64,000 bases of DNA from an uncultured Pseudomonadales bacterium (GTDB lineage Bacteria; Pseudomonadota; Gammaproteobacteria; Pseudomonadales; Azotimanducaceae): the NCBI GenBank assembly GCA_958295875.1, contig OY282379.1, positions 1,178,001 to 1,242,000 on the forward strand. Reading direction: 5' to 3'. The translations under genes and the position numbers were made by a program. Shown one piece after another: positions 17,488 through 26,443 of this stretch (the stretch's first letter is position 1; each line of letters starts with the position of its first letter). The notes below the pieces were generated by a model. It had not been told where the DNA came from. It did no database searches and saw nothing but the letters and a program-made list of their open reading frames with translations.

Positions 17488-19347
17488 TCAGCGCGCGCTC
17501 ACCCGCTCACCGCTTACCCAGATGGGCGACGACCAAGCGCGCTCCTGAATGGTGGCATCGAGGTCTGGCCGCGGCGGGACGCCGGCGCGCATTGCATCCC
17601 ATGTGGACCATCGGCAAGTGGGGTTCTCCAGTGCTCGAACATAGTAGAAAGCGAGTTGCGCGGGATTGAACTCCGGGTCGCGCCAAACCGCCTGCAGTTG
17701 CGATGCCCCCTTGTTCGGCGTGACGCGACAGTTCGAGAGATCGACGCCGGCGCCGTTGGCTGGGCAGCGATGCGTCACCGGATGCACCGGGCCGCCATCT
17801 GAACAAGCCACGTCGAACACCTTCTCGAACCGCTGGCCATCCGCCACCCAACCCTTGATGACCTGCAGGCGCTGCAGCTTCCCGCCAGTTGGCGCCGCCA
17901 GCGCCGAGGCGAAAAAGCGCGGCGACGCACCGGCCGCAGCCAGATCGCCACCTTGCGGCACCGCTTCCTGTTTCCACGTAGCCGTGCCCGGCGACGGCGC
18001 GTCTGCATCCAGCGGTGCGGCCAAGGCGGAGAACCGCACCGCGATGCGCGGCCCGCTGGTGGCGAACGTCTCCTTGCGGCGCAGCGCGTCGAACACCTCC
18101 TCACGGGTGTTCTCCACCGCCCACACCCCGGCAAGCCCAGACGCGCTGTGGTAGCGGCGCGCCGTCTCGAGATGGCCGTGGCGTGGATTGCGCGCGCGGG
18201 ATTCGGCTTGTGCCGGCGTCAGTTCCCCCAACTGTTCGGGCGGCACGGGTTCGCCGGCAGCCGGCACCGGCACGGAGCCGCGATCCACTGCGTCGCTGTT
18301 GAAGTCCCCCACCTTGCCGATGAAGGTCGATTCGTCATTCCGTTCCGCGCCGTTGTGGGTGTCGCTGGAGCCGATGAAGCCGAAGTGGTACGGGTTGACG
18401 CCTAAGCGCTCTTGGAACAACAGGCCGTTCAACAGCGCGTCGCGCACATAGCTGCCCTGCGGTTGGCTGCGGTTGAAGCCGCCCAGCTTGAAGGGGAGAA
18501 TCTCGAACTCCGCCCATTCGTCGTTGAGCGACAGGAAAGGGTGCGTGTCCGACGTGCCCTTGATCTGGGTGATCTCGACCACCGGCTCGTTGCGCATCCG
18601 CAGCGCTGCGTAGGCGGCATCCAAGGGCGAACCGTCGAAGTAGGCGCCTTCGAACATGCGCCCGTTGGAGAGGTTCATGTTGTGGGGAATCGCCAGCGCC
18701 TCCATGCCCTCTTCTCGGTAACGATCCATCCACCGCCACAGATCCTCTGGATTCAAGGTGTCGCTGCGGCTGATGGGCAGCGGCGGCGCCCGCCGCCCGC
18801 GATAGAGGACGTTGCGGTGCAGGCCGTCCATGTTCGGTTCCGGGGTGAACTCGAAGCCGATGAGGGTGGTGAACCGGCCGGGTTCGTAGTGCCGCTGCGC
18901 CGCCGCTTGGATGTCTTGCCAAGCGCTCTGCCCGTCCGCGCGCCGGAACTTCTCCTTGGGGAAGCGGAATGCCTTGCGGAAGGCGGCGCCGCGCTCGTCC
19001 CGCGTCTCCGCCGCAATGATCGCAAGCGCCTCTGGGTCTGCCCGCAAAGGATGGTTCGGGTCCGCCTTGATCGCCCACCACATGCCGAGGAAATAGGCGT
19101 GGTCTGTGACGGCGTAGAAGTCGAGCGGCGTGTCCAACTGCAGCGTCACGCCGGCCGGATGCGTGAGCGGCTCGCCCTTGGCGAAGCCGTAGGCATCGTC
19201 TGGCGATGCGAAGGTGCCGAAGAAGAATGCGTCGTAGGAATAGCGGGTGTGGACATGCAGGTCGCCAAACCAAGGCTGCTTCTCGCCGCCGTGGGCCGCT
19301 GCCGCAACGCAACACGCGAGCATGAGGGAAAGCGCGCGCCCGGTCAT
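17488..19347 (-). CDS. DUF3604 family protein, PHP-like, secreted
   Basis: A 619-residue protein with an N-terminal signal peptide (MTGRALSLMLACCVAAAAHG), so exported. The mature part opens WFGDLHVHTRYSYD, a metal-binding HxHT motif like that of PHP phosphoesterases. AVTDHAYFLG and GSSDTHNGAERND supply further likely metal ligands. This is the DUF3604 pattern; the substrate is unknown. ATG at 19347 has AGGAG upstream; the frame remains open for 59 more codons but they lack a ribosome site. It converges on the MFS gene. Confidence 0.82.
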   Translation of the reverse strand: MTGRALSLMLACCVAAAAHGGEKQPWFGDLHVHTRYSYDAFFFGTFASPDDAYGFAKGEPLTHPAGVTLQLDTPLDFYAVTDHAYFLGMWWAIKADPNHPLRADPEALAIIAAETRDERGAAFRKAFRFPKEKFRRADGQSAWQDIQAAAQRHYEPGRFTTLIGFEFTPEPNMDGLHRNVLYRGRRAPPLPISRSDTLNPEDLWRWMDRYREEGMEALAIPHNMNLSNGRMFEGAYFDGSPLDAAYAALRMRNEPVVEITQIKGTSDTHPFLSLNDEWAEFEILPFKLGGFNRSQPQGSYVRDALLNGLLFQERLGVNPYHFGFIGSSDTHNGAERNDESTFIGKVGDFNSDAVDRGSVPVPAAGEPVPPEQLGELTPAQAESRARNPRHGHLETARRYHSASGLAGVWAVENTREEVFDALRRKETFATSGPRIAVRFSALAAPLDADAPSPGTATWKQEAVPQGGDLAAAGASPRFFASALAAPTGGKLQRLQVIKGWVADGQRFEKVFDVACSDGGPVHPVTHRCPANGAGVDLSNCRVTPNKGASQLQAVWRDPEFNPAQLAFYYVRALENPTCRWSTWDAMRAGVPPRPDLDATIQERAWSSPIWVSGERVSAR

Positions 19348-19372
19348 CCGCACTCCTTGTCTGCCACTGCGT

Positions 19373-21331
19373 TCATCGTAGCGAATGCCGGGGCGCCTCG
19401 CTTGCAGCGCAACCGGCCGTCCCAGCGCCCCACTGCCTCGCCACATCGCGCTCGATGGCGGCGAACACCGGCGCGGCCCGCGAGCGGTTGCGCAACGCCG
19501 CGGTGAACGCAAACGGCTCAGCATAGGCGGCGATGCCGGCGACGGCCGGCGGCACCGGCGTGAACGGCGCTTCCACCACCCGGAAGGCGGCGAACGGAGG
19601 CCGCCCCAACGCCGCTGCGCAGCGCGTGAGAGCCCCCGTCACCGCGCGCAGGATGAGTGCCGCGTTCGCCGCATGGGCAGGGGCATGGAAGACCTCCAGC
19701 GCGACGCCCCGCCACCGGTCCCGTGCCACCGCATAACGCCCCGAGTGGATGGTGAAGTGGTGCGCGTTGGGGCGATCCGCTTCGTACTCGACGTAACGCC
19801 TGTCGTCCTCCTTCCAAACGCGCTTGCGTGCCCCCGGAGCGATGGCGATTTGATCCAAAGACGTGCCCACCCTCACCTTGAAGCGCGGCTTGCCGGGGGC
19901 GGCTGGCGTTGCGCTTGGCGGGGGCGCGGGCGTGGTCGTGGGGCCGAGGCGCGGCATCAGCATCTCGCCGGTTAGGAGGGTGCCGTTCGCCGTGAGGCCC
20001 GCGGCACGGTCGCGGTTGGGGAAGCCGGTTTCACGCCAAGCCATGTCGTACGTCAACTTGATGCGCTCGACGGGGCGCAGCGGCGGCTCGAACGCATAGC
20101 GGCGCACGCCGAGGCGCTCATCTTGGTCCACCAACCGCGCCGGCACGTCCAGCGCGTTCACATTCACTTGGGGCGGCACAAAGAGGGTGAACTCATGGAT
20201 GCGCGTGCCGCCAACGTTGCCGAGCAACATCGTGCCGGCAGCCTCGACGCGCCGCTCGCGGGGGTGCAGCTCAACGCGCAAATCCAAGGCGAGGAGCGTG
20301 GGACGAGCCAGCGGCGTTTGCCCGCCCTCGCCACGCCCCACCTCCGCAGCCATCGATGCTTGGTGAATGGCGGCGGTGCGTTGCGGCATCCACGATGATG
20401 CCATGGGAGCGGAGTTCGCCGCCATGTGGCATATCCAAGCGCCGCTGCCGAGCCACAGGACGGCGCACGGCACCGCCGCGGCCATGCCGGAGCGCAGGCG
20501 GCGCTTGGCGCGAGCGAGACGCTGCCGCCGGCGCTCGCCGGGCGCTCCCGGCGCCAGCGCCCATGCGCCGATGACGACCAAGGCCGCGAACGCCGAATAG
20601 TGCGCGCCAGTGGCCACGAAGGCGGCGAGATGTTGGCCGTAGCCGTTCAGTTGCGAATAAGGCATGGGGCGCGGGCCGAAGTGCAGCAGCATGTGCTCGG
20701 CACCGAGCCGCGGCAGCACCAAGGACGCCAACAGCGCCAACGCAACCGCCGCGGTGCCCCGCCAGCGCTCGCCAGCCAATGCTTGGATCGCAACCGCAAC
20801 CCCGGCCCAGAGGCACAGGCCCCAGCCAACGTTGGCAACACCGCCGGCGTAGAGCGCCCAGTCTGGCGCCGTGCGGCCATCGGCCCACTGCAAGACGGCA
20901 GCAGCCAAGCTCGCCACGGCGAGCACAGCGACAACAAGGCACGCGAGCGCCACGATGCTCGCGGCGACGACTTGGCCGGGCAATCCAGCGCCGGCGCCGT
21001 GGATGCTCATCGCACGCCGCCGGCCACGCGCGACGAGCTCACCGCTCCCCCACACGAGGAGGATGCAGAGCGGGACTCGCAAGAGCGCGACGCCTTCCAG
21101 CAACCGCTCTGGCGCTGGCCGCATCGGCACGTCGTAAGCGAACGGCAGCGCCAGGAAGAACCAACCCGCCACCCAAGCCAAGCCGAACGCAAGCCCGCCC
21201 CACGCCCACCGCGCTCGCGCCACCTGCGCAAACGCTGCTTGGGCTTCAGCGAAAAAAGGCGTGGGGAGAGCAAGACGCCGCTTGCCGCGACGAGGCGTCG
21301 AAGGGCTGGCTGACGCTGACGCGGCGGGCAT
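19373..21331 (-). CDS. membrane protein with an incomplete M1-aminopeptidase-like C-terminal domain
   Basis: The N-terminal ~300 residues hold several TM helices, like ABC-2 permeases fused to M1 aminopeptidases. The rest resembles the first, beta-rich M1 domain (LDLRVELHPRERRVEAAGTM, HEFTLFVPPQVNVN). It stops just where the catalytic domain should begin: the ending FAAIERDVARQWGAG resembles the family's HExxHQWWG helix but lacks both His, and no GAMEN motif is seen. Either a truncated gene or a non-catalytic protein. The start is uncertain (ATG 21331 chosen because the longer frame overlaps the divergent gene). It lies 25 bases upstream of the DUF3604 gene on the same strand. Confidence 0.5.
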   Translation of the reverse strand: MPAASASASPSTPRRGKRRLALPTPFFAEAQAAFAQVARARWAWGGLAFGLAWVAGWFFLALPFAYDVPMRPAPERLLEGVALLRVPLCILLVWGSGELVARGRRRAMSIHGAGAGLPGQVVAASIVALACLVVAVLAVASLAAAVLQWADGRTAPDWALYAGGVANVGWGLCLWAGVAVAIQALAGERWRGTAAVALALLASLVLPRLGAEHMLLHFGPRPMPYSQLNGYGQHLAAFVATGAHYSAFAALVVIGAWALAPGAPGERRRQRLARAKRRLRSGMAAAVPCAVLWLGSGAWICHMAANSAPMASSWMPQRTAAIHQASMAAEVGRGEGGQTPLARPTLLALDLRVELHPRERRVEAAGTMLLGNVGGTRIHEFTLFVPPQVNVNALDVPARLVDQDERLGVRRYAFEPPLRPVERIKLTYDMAWRETGFPNRDRAAGLTANGTLLTGEMLMPRLGPTTTPAPPPSATPAAPGKPRFKVRVGTSLDQIAIAPGARKRVWKEDDRRYVEYEADRPNAHHFTIHSGRYAVARDRWRGVALEVFHAPAHAANAALILRAVTGALTRCAAALGRPPFAAFRVVEAPFTPVPPAVAGIAAYAEPFAFTAALRNRSRAAPVFAAIERDVARQWGAGTAGCAASEAPRHSLR

Positions 21332-21455
21332 GAGGGCGTATTCGAGTTGGGTTGGCGCCGCGCACCGCCACCGGCAAGGCTCGCTCGGCTTGCCCTGCTC
21401 AGGCGCTGTGCCAAGCGGCAATCTGCGACGCCGGCAGCTTATCATGGCGGGCTGA

Positions 21456-23561
21456 TTGGACTGCCGATCCACGCTGGTGGAACCCCCCAAGCCAAAGACC
21501 ATCATTTCCTATGTGGAGCCGCTTTCCGTCGCGCCGGGGCAGCGGCTCGACGTGATGGTGAGCTGCGAAGCCGGCGACACCTTCCGCGCAGACTTGGTGC
21601 GGCTCATCTGCGGCGACCCGCGGCAGCGCGGGGCTGGCTATCAAGAGCACGTTGTCGAATCCTCCCTGAGTGGCCACGCCTATCCCGCGCGCTTCCAAGC
21701 GCTCGAACCAGGCTCCTACGCCACGCTAGAGGGACTGCCGGCCTTTAGCGCACTCTTGTGGCATGCCGACGTGATGCCGACGACGCCGCATCGCCCGCGG
21801 CAAACGATCCTTTCCGGGCCCGGCGACGTTGCGCTCGCCATCAACGACGGGCACCTCACGCTGGACGCCGGGGAACACTCGCTGCAGATCGATGCACCCA
21901 TGACGGCGGCGCGTTGGCATCGCATCGCCATTGAGTGCGACGGCGCCACGACCACGCTGCGCTGCGAGACACGCGGGTTGACGGTGGCGGAACCGGCGGC
22001 GCGAGTTTGCTCGGCCACCGGCCAGTTCCGCATCGCCTGCCGGGCCGGGGATTGGCAGCTCGCGGCGCGCGACGGCGTGCCCGGCTTCAACGGCCGCATC
22101 GAAGCACCCCGGTTCGAAGACGACGGCACGCTCATCGCCGCGTGGGACTTCAGCCGCGACATGGCCAGCGCGGAGTTAGTCGAAACGGTACGCGGCTACC
22201 GGGGCATCGCCCATCAGCATCCGGCGCGGGCCGTCACGGGCGCGGCGTGGGATGGCAGCACCCAACGGTGGCGCGACGATCCTTCCCAATACGCCGCCAT
22301 CCACTTCCACGAGGATGACCTCACAGACGCCGGTTGGTCTCCAGACATCACATGGCAAGTGCCCCAAGACCTGCCGAGCGGCGTTTACGCGGTGCGCCTG
22401 ACGACGGCGACCAGCGAAGACCATGCGGTGTTCTTCGTGCGCCCCGGCGCGAGGGCGCGGCCGGCGCCGGTGCTCTACCTTGCCGCCACCGCCACCTACA
22501 CCGCCTACGCCAATCAAGCCGCGTCCCTCTCCCGCAACCGCAACCCGTCCGACGCCTACTTCCTTTCGCATCCAGAAGTGGGTAAATCGCTCTACGAATC
22601 CCACGTTGATGGCAGCGGGGTGATGTACTCATCGCACAAGCGCCCGGTGTTGAACCTGAAGCCCCGCACCGTGACTTGGTCCTTCAATGCAGACACCAGC
22701 GTGACGGCATGGCTGACGCGCATCGGCGCCCACCACGACGTGGCGACGGACGAAGATCTGCATCGCGAGGGGGCAGATCTCTTGCGCCGCTACCGCGCCG
22801 TCGTCACCGGCACGCACCCGGAGTACTACTCCACCGCCATGCTGGACGGAATGAAGGACTACCTGGCGGGCGGCGGGCGCCTCATGTATCTCGGCGGCAA
22901 CGGCTTCTACTGGCGCATCGCCTTCGACCCCGCCGACCCCGCCGTCATCGAGGTGCGCCGCGCCGAAGACGGCACCCGCACTTGGATCGCGGAACCGGGG
23001 GAGTACTACCACTCTTTCACCGGCGAGTACGGCGGGCTCTGGCGGCGCATGGGACGCCCGCCGAACCACTTGGTCGGCATCGGCTTCGCCGCGCAAGGGT
23101 TCGACGGCGGCACCTACTACCGCTTGCGCCCCGGCGCGTCGAGCGAGCGCGCGGCCTTCATCATGGAAGGCGTAGTGGCGCAGGACATCATCGGCAACCA
23201 CGGTTCCCAAGGCGGCGGCGCCGCAGGGGAGGAGATCGACCGCTGGGACCCAAGCCTGGGTTCACCCGCCCACGCCCTGATCCTCGCGTCGTCCGAACGG
23301 CACGGGCCAAACATGTTGCGGGTGAAGGAGGAGTTCCAAGCCACGGAGCATCCAGACCCGAAAGACCCGAACGTGCGGGCAGACATGGTGTTCTTCGAGA
23401 CCCCGGCCGGTGGCGCGGTGTTCTCCACCGGCTCGATTTCCTTCGCCGGGGCATTGGCGACGGACGACTACGACAACGACATCGCCCGCATCACCGGCAA
23501 CGTGCTAGCGCGCTTCACCGACCCGACCCCGTTCACATACCCGGGCGGCGATGCGGACTGA
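21456..23561 (+). CDS. N,N-dimethylformamidase large-subunit-like protein
   Basis: Matches the large (beta) subunit of N,N-dimethylformamidase, an iron amidohydrolase cutting DMF to dimethylamine and formate. Residues about 100-250 form a LamG-like jelly-roll region (LEGLPAFSALLWHADV, FNGRIEAPRFEDDG). The C-terminal half has RLMYLGGNGFYWR and HSFTGEYGGLWRRMGRPPNH, the conserved Tyr and His/Glu neighbourhoods that bind iron in the family. Start TTG at 21456; 701 residues versus about 760 in the characterised enzyme. No small-subunit gene is next to it, so the substrate may not be DMF. Confidence 0.75.
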   Translation: MDCRSTLVEPPKPKTIISYVEPLSVAPGQRLDVMVSCEAGDTFRADLVRLICGDPRQRGAGYQEHVVESSLSGHAYPARFQALEPGSYATLEGLPAFSALLWHADVMPTTPHRPRQTILSGPGDVALAINDGHLTLDAGEHSLQIDAPMTAARWHRIAIECDGATTTLRCETRGLTVAEPAARVCSATGQFRIACRAGDWQLAARDGVPGFNGRIEAPRFEDDGTLIAAWDFSRDMASAELVETVRGYRGIAHQHPARAVTGAAWDGSTQRWRDDPSQYAAIHFHEDDLTDAGWSPDITWQVPQDLPSGVYAVRLTTATSEDHAVFFVRPGARARPAPVLYLAATATYTAYANQAASLSRNRNPSDAYFLSHPEVGKSLYESHVDGSGVMYSSHKRPVLNLKPRTVTWSFNADTSVTAWLTRIGAHHDVATDEDLHREGADLLRRYRAVVTGTHPEYYSTAMLDGMKDYLAGGGRLMYLGGNGFYWRIAFDPADPAVIEVRRAEDGTRTWIAEPGEYYHSFTGEYGGLWRRMGRPPNHLVGIGFAAQGFDGGTYYRLRPGASSERAAFIMEGVVAQDIIGNHGSQGGGAAGEEIDRWDPSLGSPAHALILASSERHGPNMLRVKEEFQATEHPDPKDPNVRADMVFFETPAGGAVFSTGSISFAGALATDDYDNDIARITGNVLARFTDPTPFTYPGGDAD

Positions 23562-23796
23562 GGGCCAAGCGGCTACGGGGGCCAGTGAGGCTGATGACCG
23601 GGTACTGCCCGCTGGCGCGGATGAGCGCGGCTGCCAAGTGCCTTGGAGTCATCGCCAAGCTGTACAGATTGCATTTTCGATGTGCAATCTGCACACATTG
23701 AGGACGGCTCGCCCAGACATGACGAGTCGTTTCTGGAGAGCATTGCGAGGCGTGGCAGCCTCGCCCAAACTAAGATCGCAGCAGAGGAGGAAGGCG

Positions 23797-24012
23797 GTGT
23801 CCGATCACTACACCTATCGCGTCACTTGGTCCGCCGAGGATCAAGAACATGTGGGCCTATGCGCGGAGTTCCCATCCCTAAGCTGGCTGTCCGCTTCACC
23901 AGAGCAGGCGCTCGTCGGCATTCGCGAGCTGGTGCGGGACATCCTCACGGACATGGTAACGACCGGCGAACAAGCACCTGCGCCCGTCGCTAATCGCACT
24001 TTGCGGCGATAG
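23797..24012 (+). CDS. HicB-like antitoxin, apparently orphan
   Basis: A 71-residue protein starting at GTG 23797, preceded by AGGAGGAAGG. YRVTWSAEDQEHVGLCAEF followed by PSLSWLSASPEQALVGIREL has the partial RNase-H-like HicB pattern, in which the antitoxin binds the HicA toxin. No HicA-like frame is visible on either side. The 235-base stretch before it (23562-23796) has open frames but no recognisable gene. It could be a solitary regulator or a leftover of a toxin-antitoxin pair. Confidence 0.6.
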   Translation: MSDHYTYRVTWSAEDQEHVGLCAEFPSLSWLSASPEQALVGIRELVRDILTDMVTTGEQAPAPVANRTLRR

Positions 24013-24080
24013 GTTCGCGGTACGGGCATCGCCCGGGTAGCGACGCTGACTGAGAGCGTCGCGCCCGCAGCCCCGCGAGC

Positions 24081-25055
24081 CTAAGCGCCCGCCCGCAGCG
24101 CCTCGTTCAGGAACCCGATGAGCGCGGCGTTCGTTTCGGCCGGGGCTTCCTGCTGCGTCCAGTGGCCGATGCCCGGCAGGATGACGACATCCTTCAAGTT
24201 CACGGCCACCTTGCGCATGTTGGCCTCGTAATGCGGGTTGTTGGCGATGAGGTCTCGATCGCCGCTGACGAACAGGGCGGGCTGCTCGATCTTGCGCCCT
24301 TGGAACGGGGCGGAGAACGCCCACGTCAAATCCATGTTGCGATACCAGTTGAGCGGGCCGCGGAAGCCGCGCTCTTGGTACGCGGCCACAAAGTAGTCCA
24401 AATCTTCCTCCGTGAGCCAAGGCGGCAGCACCTCGGTGTCTTCCATCAGTTCAAGGAAGAACGCGGATTTGTGCGGCGGGTCCATCATGCCGCGCAAGCC
24501 CCGCTTCGAGTTGCCAGACGCGCTGTACAGGAACTTGCGCATCGCCACGCGCACATCGCGCTGCAGCTCGTGCTCCGCCACGCCCGGCGTTTGGAAGTAG
24601 AGGATGTAGAAGAACCGGTCGCCAAAGGTGGCCTTCATGCTCGCCGTGGGTGGTTGCGCCGGACGGTCGGACGCCGGCACCGACAGCGCCGCCACGGCGC
24701 GGAAGATGTCCGGCCGCCACAGGGCGGCATTCCACGCTACCGGGGCGCCCCAGTCATGGCCGACGATGGCCGCTTGGTTCTCGCCCAACGCGGCCACCAG
24801 CCCCACCATGTCGCCAACCAGGTGGAACTGCGTGTAGTCACTCACATCCGGCGGCGCATCCGTTTCGCCATAGCCGCGCTGATCTGGTGCCACGACGTGG
24901 TAGCCGGCGTCCGCCAGCGCCGGCAGCTGATGCCGCCACGAGTACCAAGATTCCGGGAAGCCGTGGCAGAGCAGCACCAGCGGGCCCTCGCCGGCCTCCG
25001 CGATGCGCATGTTGATGCCGTTGGTTTGTACCGTGCGGTGTTGGATGTCTGCCAT
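24081..25055 (-). CDS. alpha/beta hydrolase, epoxide hydrolase type
   Basis: Soluble epoxide-hydrolase-like enzyme opening epoxides to diols. Seen are the oxyanion loop LCHGFPESWYSWRHQ, the nucleophile elbow VGHDWGAPVAW with Asp rather than Ser (which marks epoxide hydrolases and dehalogenases), and the catalytic His in LPGIGHWTQQEAP. The cap domain has Tyr residues that could protonate the epoxide. About 324 residues, normal for the family. ATG 25055 is preferred to an upstream TTG. Confidence 0.85.
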   Translation of the reverse strand: MADIQHRTVQTNGINMRIAEAGEGPLVLLCHGFPESWYSWRHQLPALADAGYHVVAPDQRGYGETDAPPDVSDYTQFHLVGDMVGLVAALGENQAAIVGHDWGAPVAWNAALWRPDIFRAVAALSVPASDRPAQPPTASMKATFGDRFFYILYFQTPGVAEHELQRDVRVAMRKFLYSASGNSKRGLRGMMDPPHKSAFFLELMEDTEVLPPWLTEEDLDYFVAAYQERGFRGPLNWYRNMDLTWAFSAPFQGRKIEQPALFVSGDRDLIANNPHYEANMRKVAVNLKDVVILPGIGHWTQQEAPAETNAALIGFLNEALRAGA

Positions 25056-25170
25056 GGGTTCAGCGCGGCTCAAAGGGAAAGGCGCCCGATACTACGCGAA
25101 GCGCTTCATCGAGTGGAACCGCCGTTTCGGTATGCTCGCGGGCATGGACGAGCGCTGCGACAACCCCTGA

Positions 25171-25824
25171 ATGCGCCCACGCGCACTTGCCGCGGAGTGC
25201 GTGGGAACCCTGTTCCTGCTCGCCACCGTCGTCGGCTCCGGGATCATGGGCGAGGCCTTGGCCGCCGGCAACGATGCCCTCGCCCTGCTCGGCAACGCCG
25301 TGGCCACCGGCGCCATGTTGGTGGTGCTCATCACGGTGTTCGGCCCCATCTCCGGGGCGCACTTCAACCCAGCCGTCACGCTGGCCTTCTTGTTGCGCGG
25401 CGAGATCACCGGCGGCCGCGCTTTCGCCTATATCGTCGCGCAAGCGCTCGGGGGATTGGCGGGCATGTTGCTCGCCCACGCCATGTTCGATCTTGAACTG
25501 CTGCAAGCCGCCACCAACAGCCGCACCGGGCCGGGCCAGTGGCTCGCCGAGGGCGTGGCGACGTTCGGCTTGGTGGCGACCATCTTGGGCACGTTGCGCG
25601 CGCGGCCAAACGCCGTGGCGGCGATGGTGGGCCTGTACATCACCGCCGGCTACTGGTTCACCGCCTCCACCTCGTTCGCCAACCCCGCGGTGACGTTGGC
25701 GCGCGCCTTCACAGACACGTTCTCCGGCATCCTGCCAGCCCACGCGCCGGCCTTCGTGGCGGCGCAGTTGGTCGGCGCGGTGGCGGCGGTGGCACTGTTC
25801 CGCTGGCTGGCGGCGAAGGATTGA
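25171..25824 (+). CDS. MIP family aquaporin-like channel
   Basis: Six-helix membrane channel of 217 residues with two NPA boxes: SGAHFNPAVTLAF after helix 2 and SFANPAVTLARAF after helix 5. The second box reads NPAVT rather than the usual NPARS/NPARD, so the selectivity-filter Arg that normally follows NPA is replaced by Val. This is seen in a bacterial subfamily often annotated simply as aquaporin. It is divergent from the epoxide hydrolase with a 115-base gap. Solute unknown. Confidence 0.85.
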   Translation: MRPRALAAECVGTLFLLATVVGSGIMGEALAAGNDALALLGNAVATGAMLVVLITVFGPISGAHFNPAVTLAFLLRGEITGGRAFAYIVAQALGGLAGMLLAHAMFDLELLQAATNSRTGPGQWLAEGVATFGLVATILGTLRARPNAVAAMVGLYITAGYWFTASTSFANPAVTLARAFTDTFSGILPAHAPAFVAAQLVGAVAAVALFRWLAAKD

Positions 25825-25917
25825 GGGCCGCGGCTTGCGCGAAGGGGGTGCGCGTGAGACGGCGGCGCCGCTCTAGCCGAAACCTCGCAAGCGAATGAGA
25901 ACGCGCTTCGCAGGCAC

Positions 25918-26337
25918 TCATGTGAGCTCAGGCCGGCGTCGCCGCGCCTTCACCTCCCTGCGCCGCCGCTTCGCCTCGCGGCGATTGGCCTTGGCGGCCT
26001 TGGAAGGCTGCGTGGGAATGCGCCGCTTGGGCGCTTGCCGCGCCGCGGCAAGCAACGCAGACAACCGCGCCAACGCCGCGGCGCGATTGCGGCCTTGGAT
26101 GCGGTGCGTGTCCGCCACGATGACGATTTCGCCCTCGCGCGTCAGCCGCCGCCCAGCGAGTTTCTCAGCGCGTTGCCGCACCGGGCCGGGCAAACCCGCT
26201 GTGGCCAAGTTCAATCGACACTCCGCGGCCGTCGCCACCTTGTTGACATGCTGGCCGCCCGGCCCCGAAGCGCGCGCAAACCGCCAACTGAGCGCCGCTT
26301 CAGGCACCTGCAGGCCGCCTAGTTCAACCATCGCCAT
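25918..26337 (-). CDS. arfB: ribosome-rescue hydrolase ArfB (YaeJ)
   Basis: Frees ribosomes stalled on truncated messages by hydrolysing peptidyl-tRNA. The catalytic GGQ is in FARASGPGGQHVNKVAT, and the C-terminal tail is strongly basic (RREAKRRRREVKARRRR), the tail that enters the empty mRNA channel. About 139 residues, matching E. coli's 140. The frame extends further upstream but ATG at 26337 or 26331 fits the family N-terminus (MVELGGLQVPEAALSWRF). Confidence 0.92.
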   Translation of the reverse strand: MAMVELGGLQVPEAALSWRFARASGPGGQHVNKVATAAECRLNLATAGLPGPVRQRAEKLAGRRLTREGEIVIVADTHRIQGRNRAAALARLSALLAAARQAPKRRIPTQPSKAAKANRREAKRRRREVKARRRRPELT

Positions 26338-26443
26338 CACTCGCGCATTGTCGCCGAGCGCGTGGGCGCCCGGATAGAAGCAGTGTCCACAGCCTCGCAG
26401 CACGCGCTACGCTTGCCGTTCCCGCCAGCCACAGCGAGCGCCA

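Noticed and set aside
23562..23796. Open frames before the HicB-like gene considered as a toxin
   Set aside because: None shows the HicA double-stranded-RNA-binding fold pattern or a good ribosome site.
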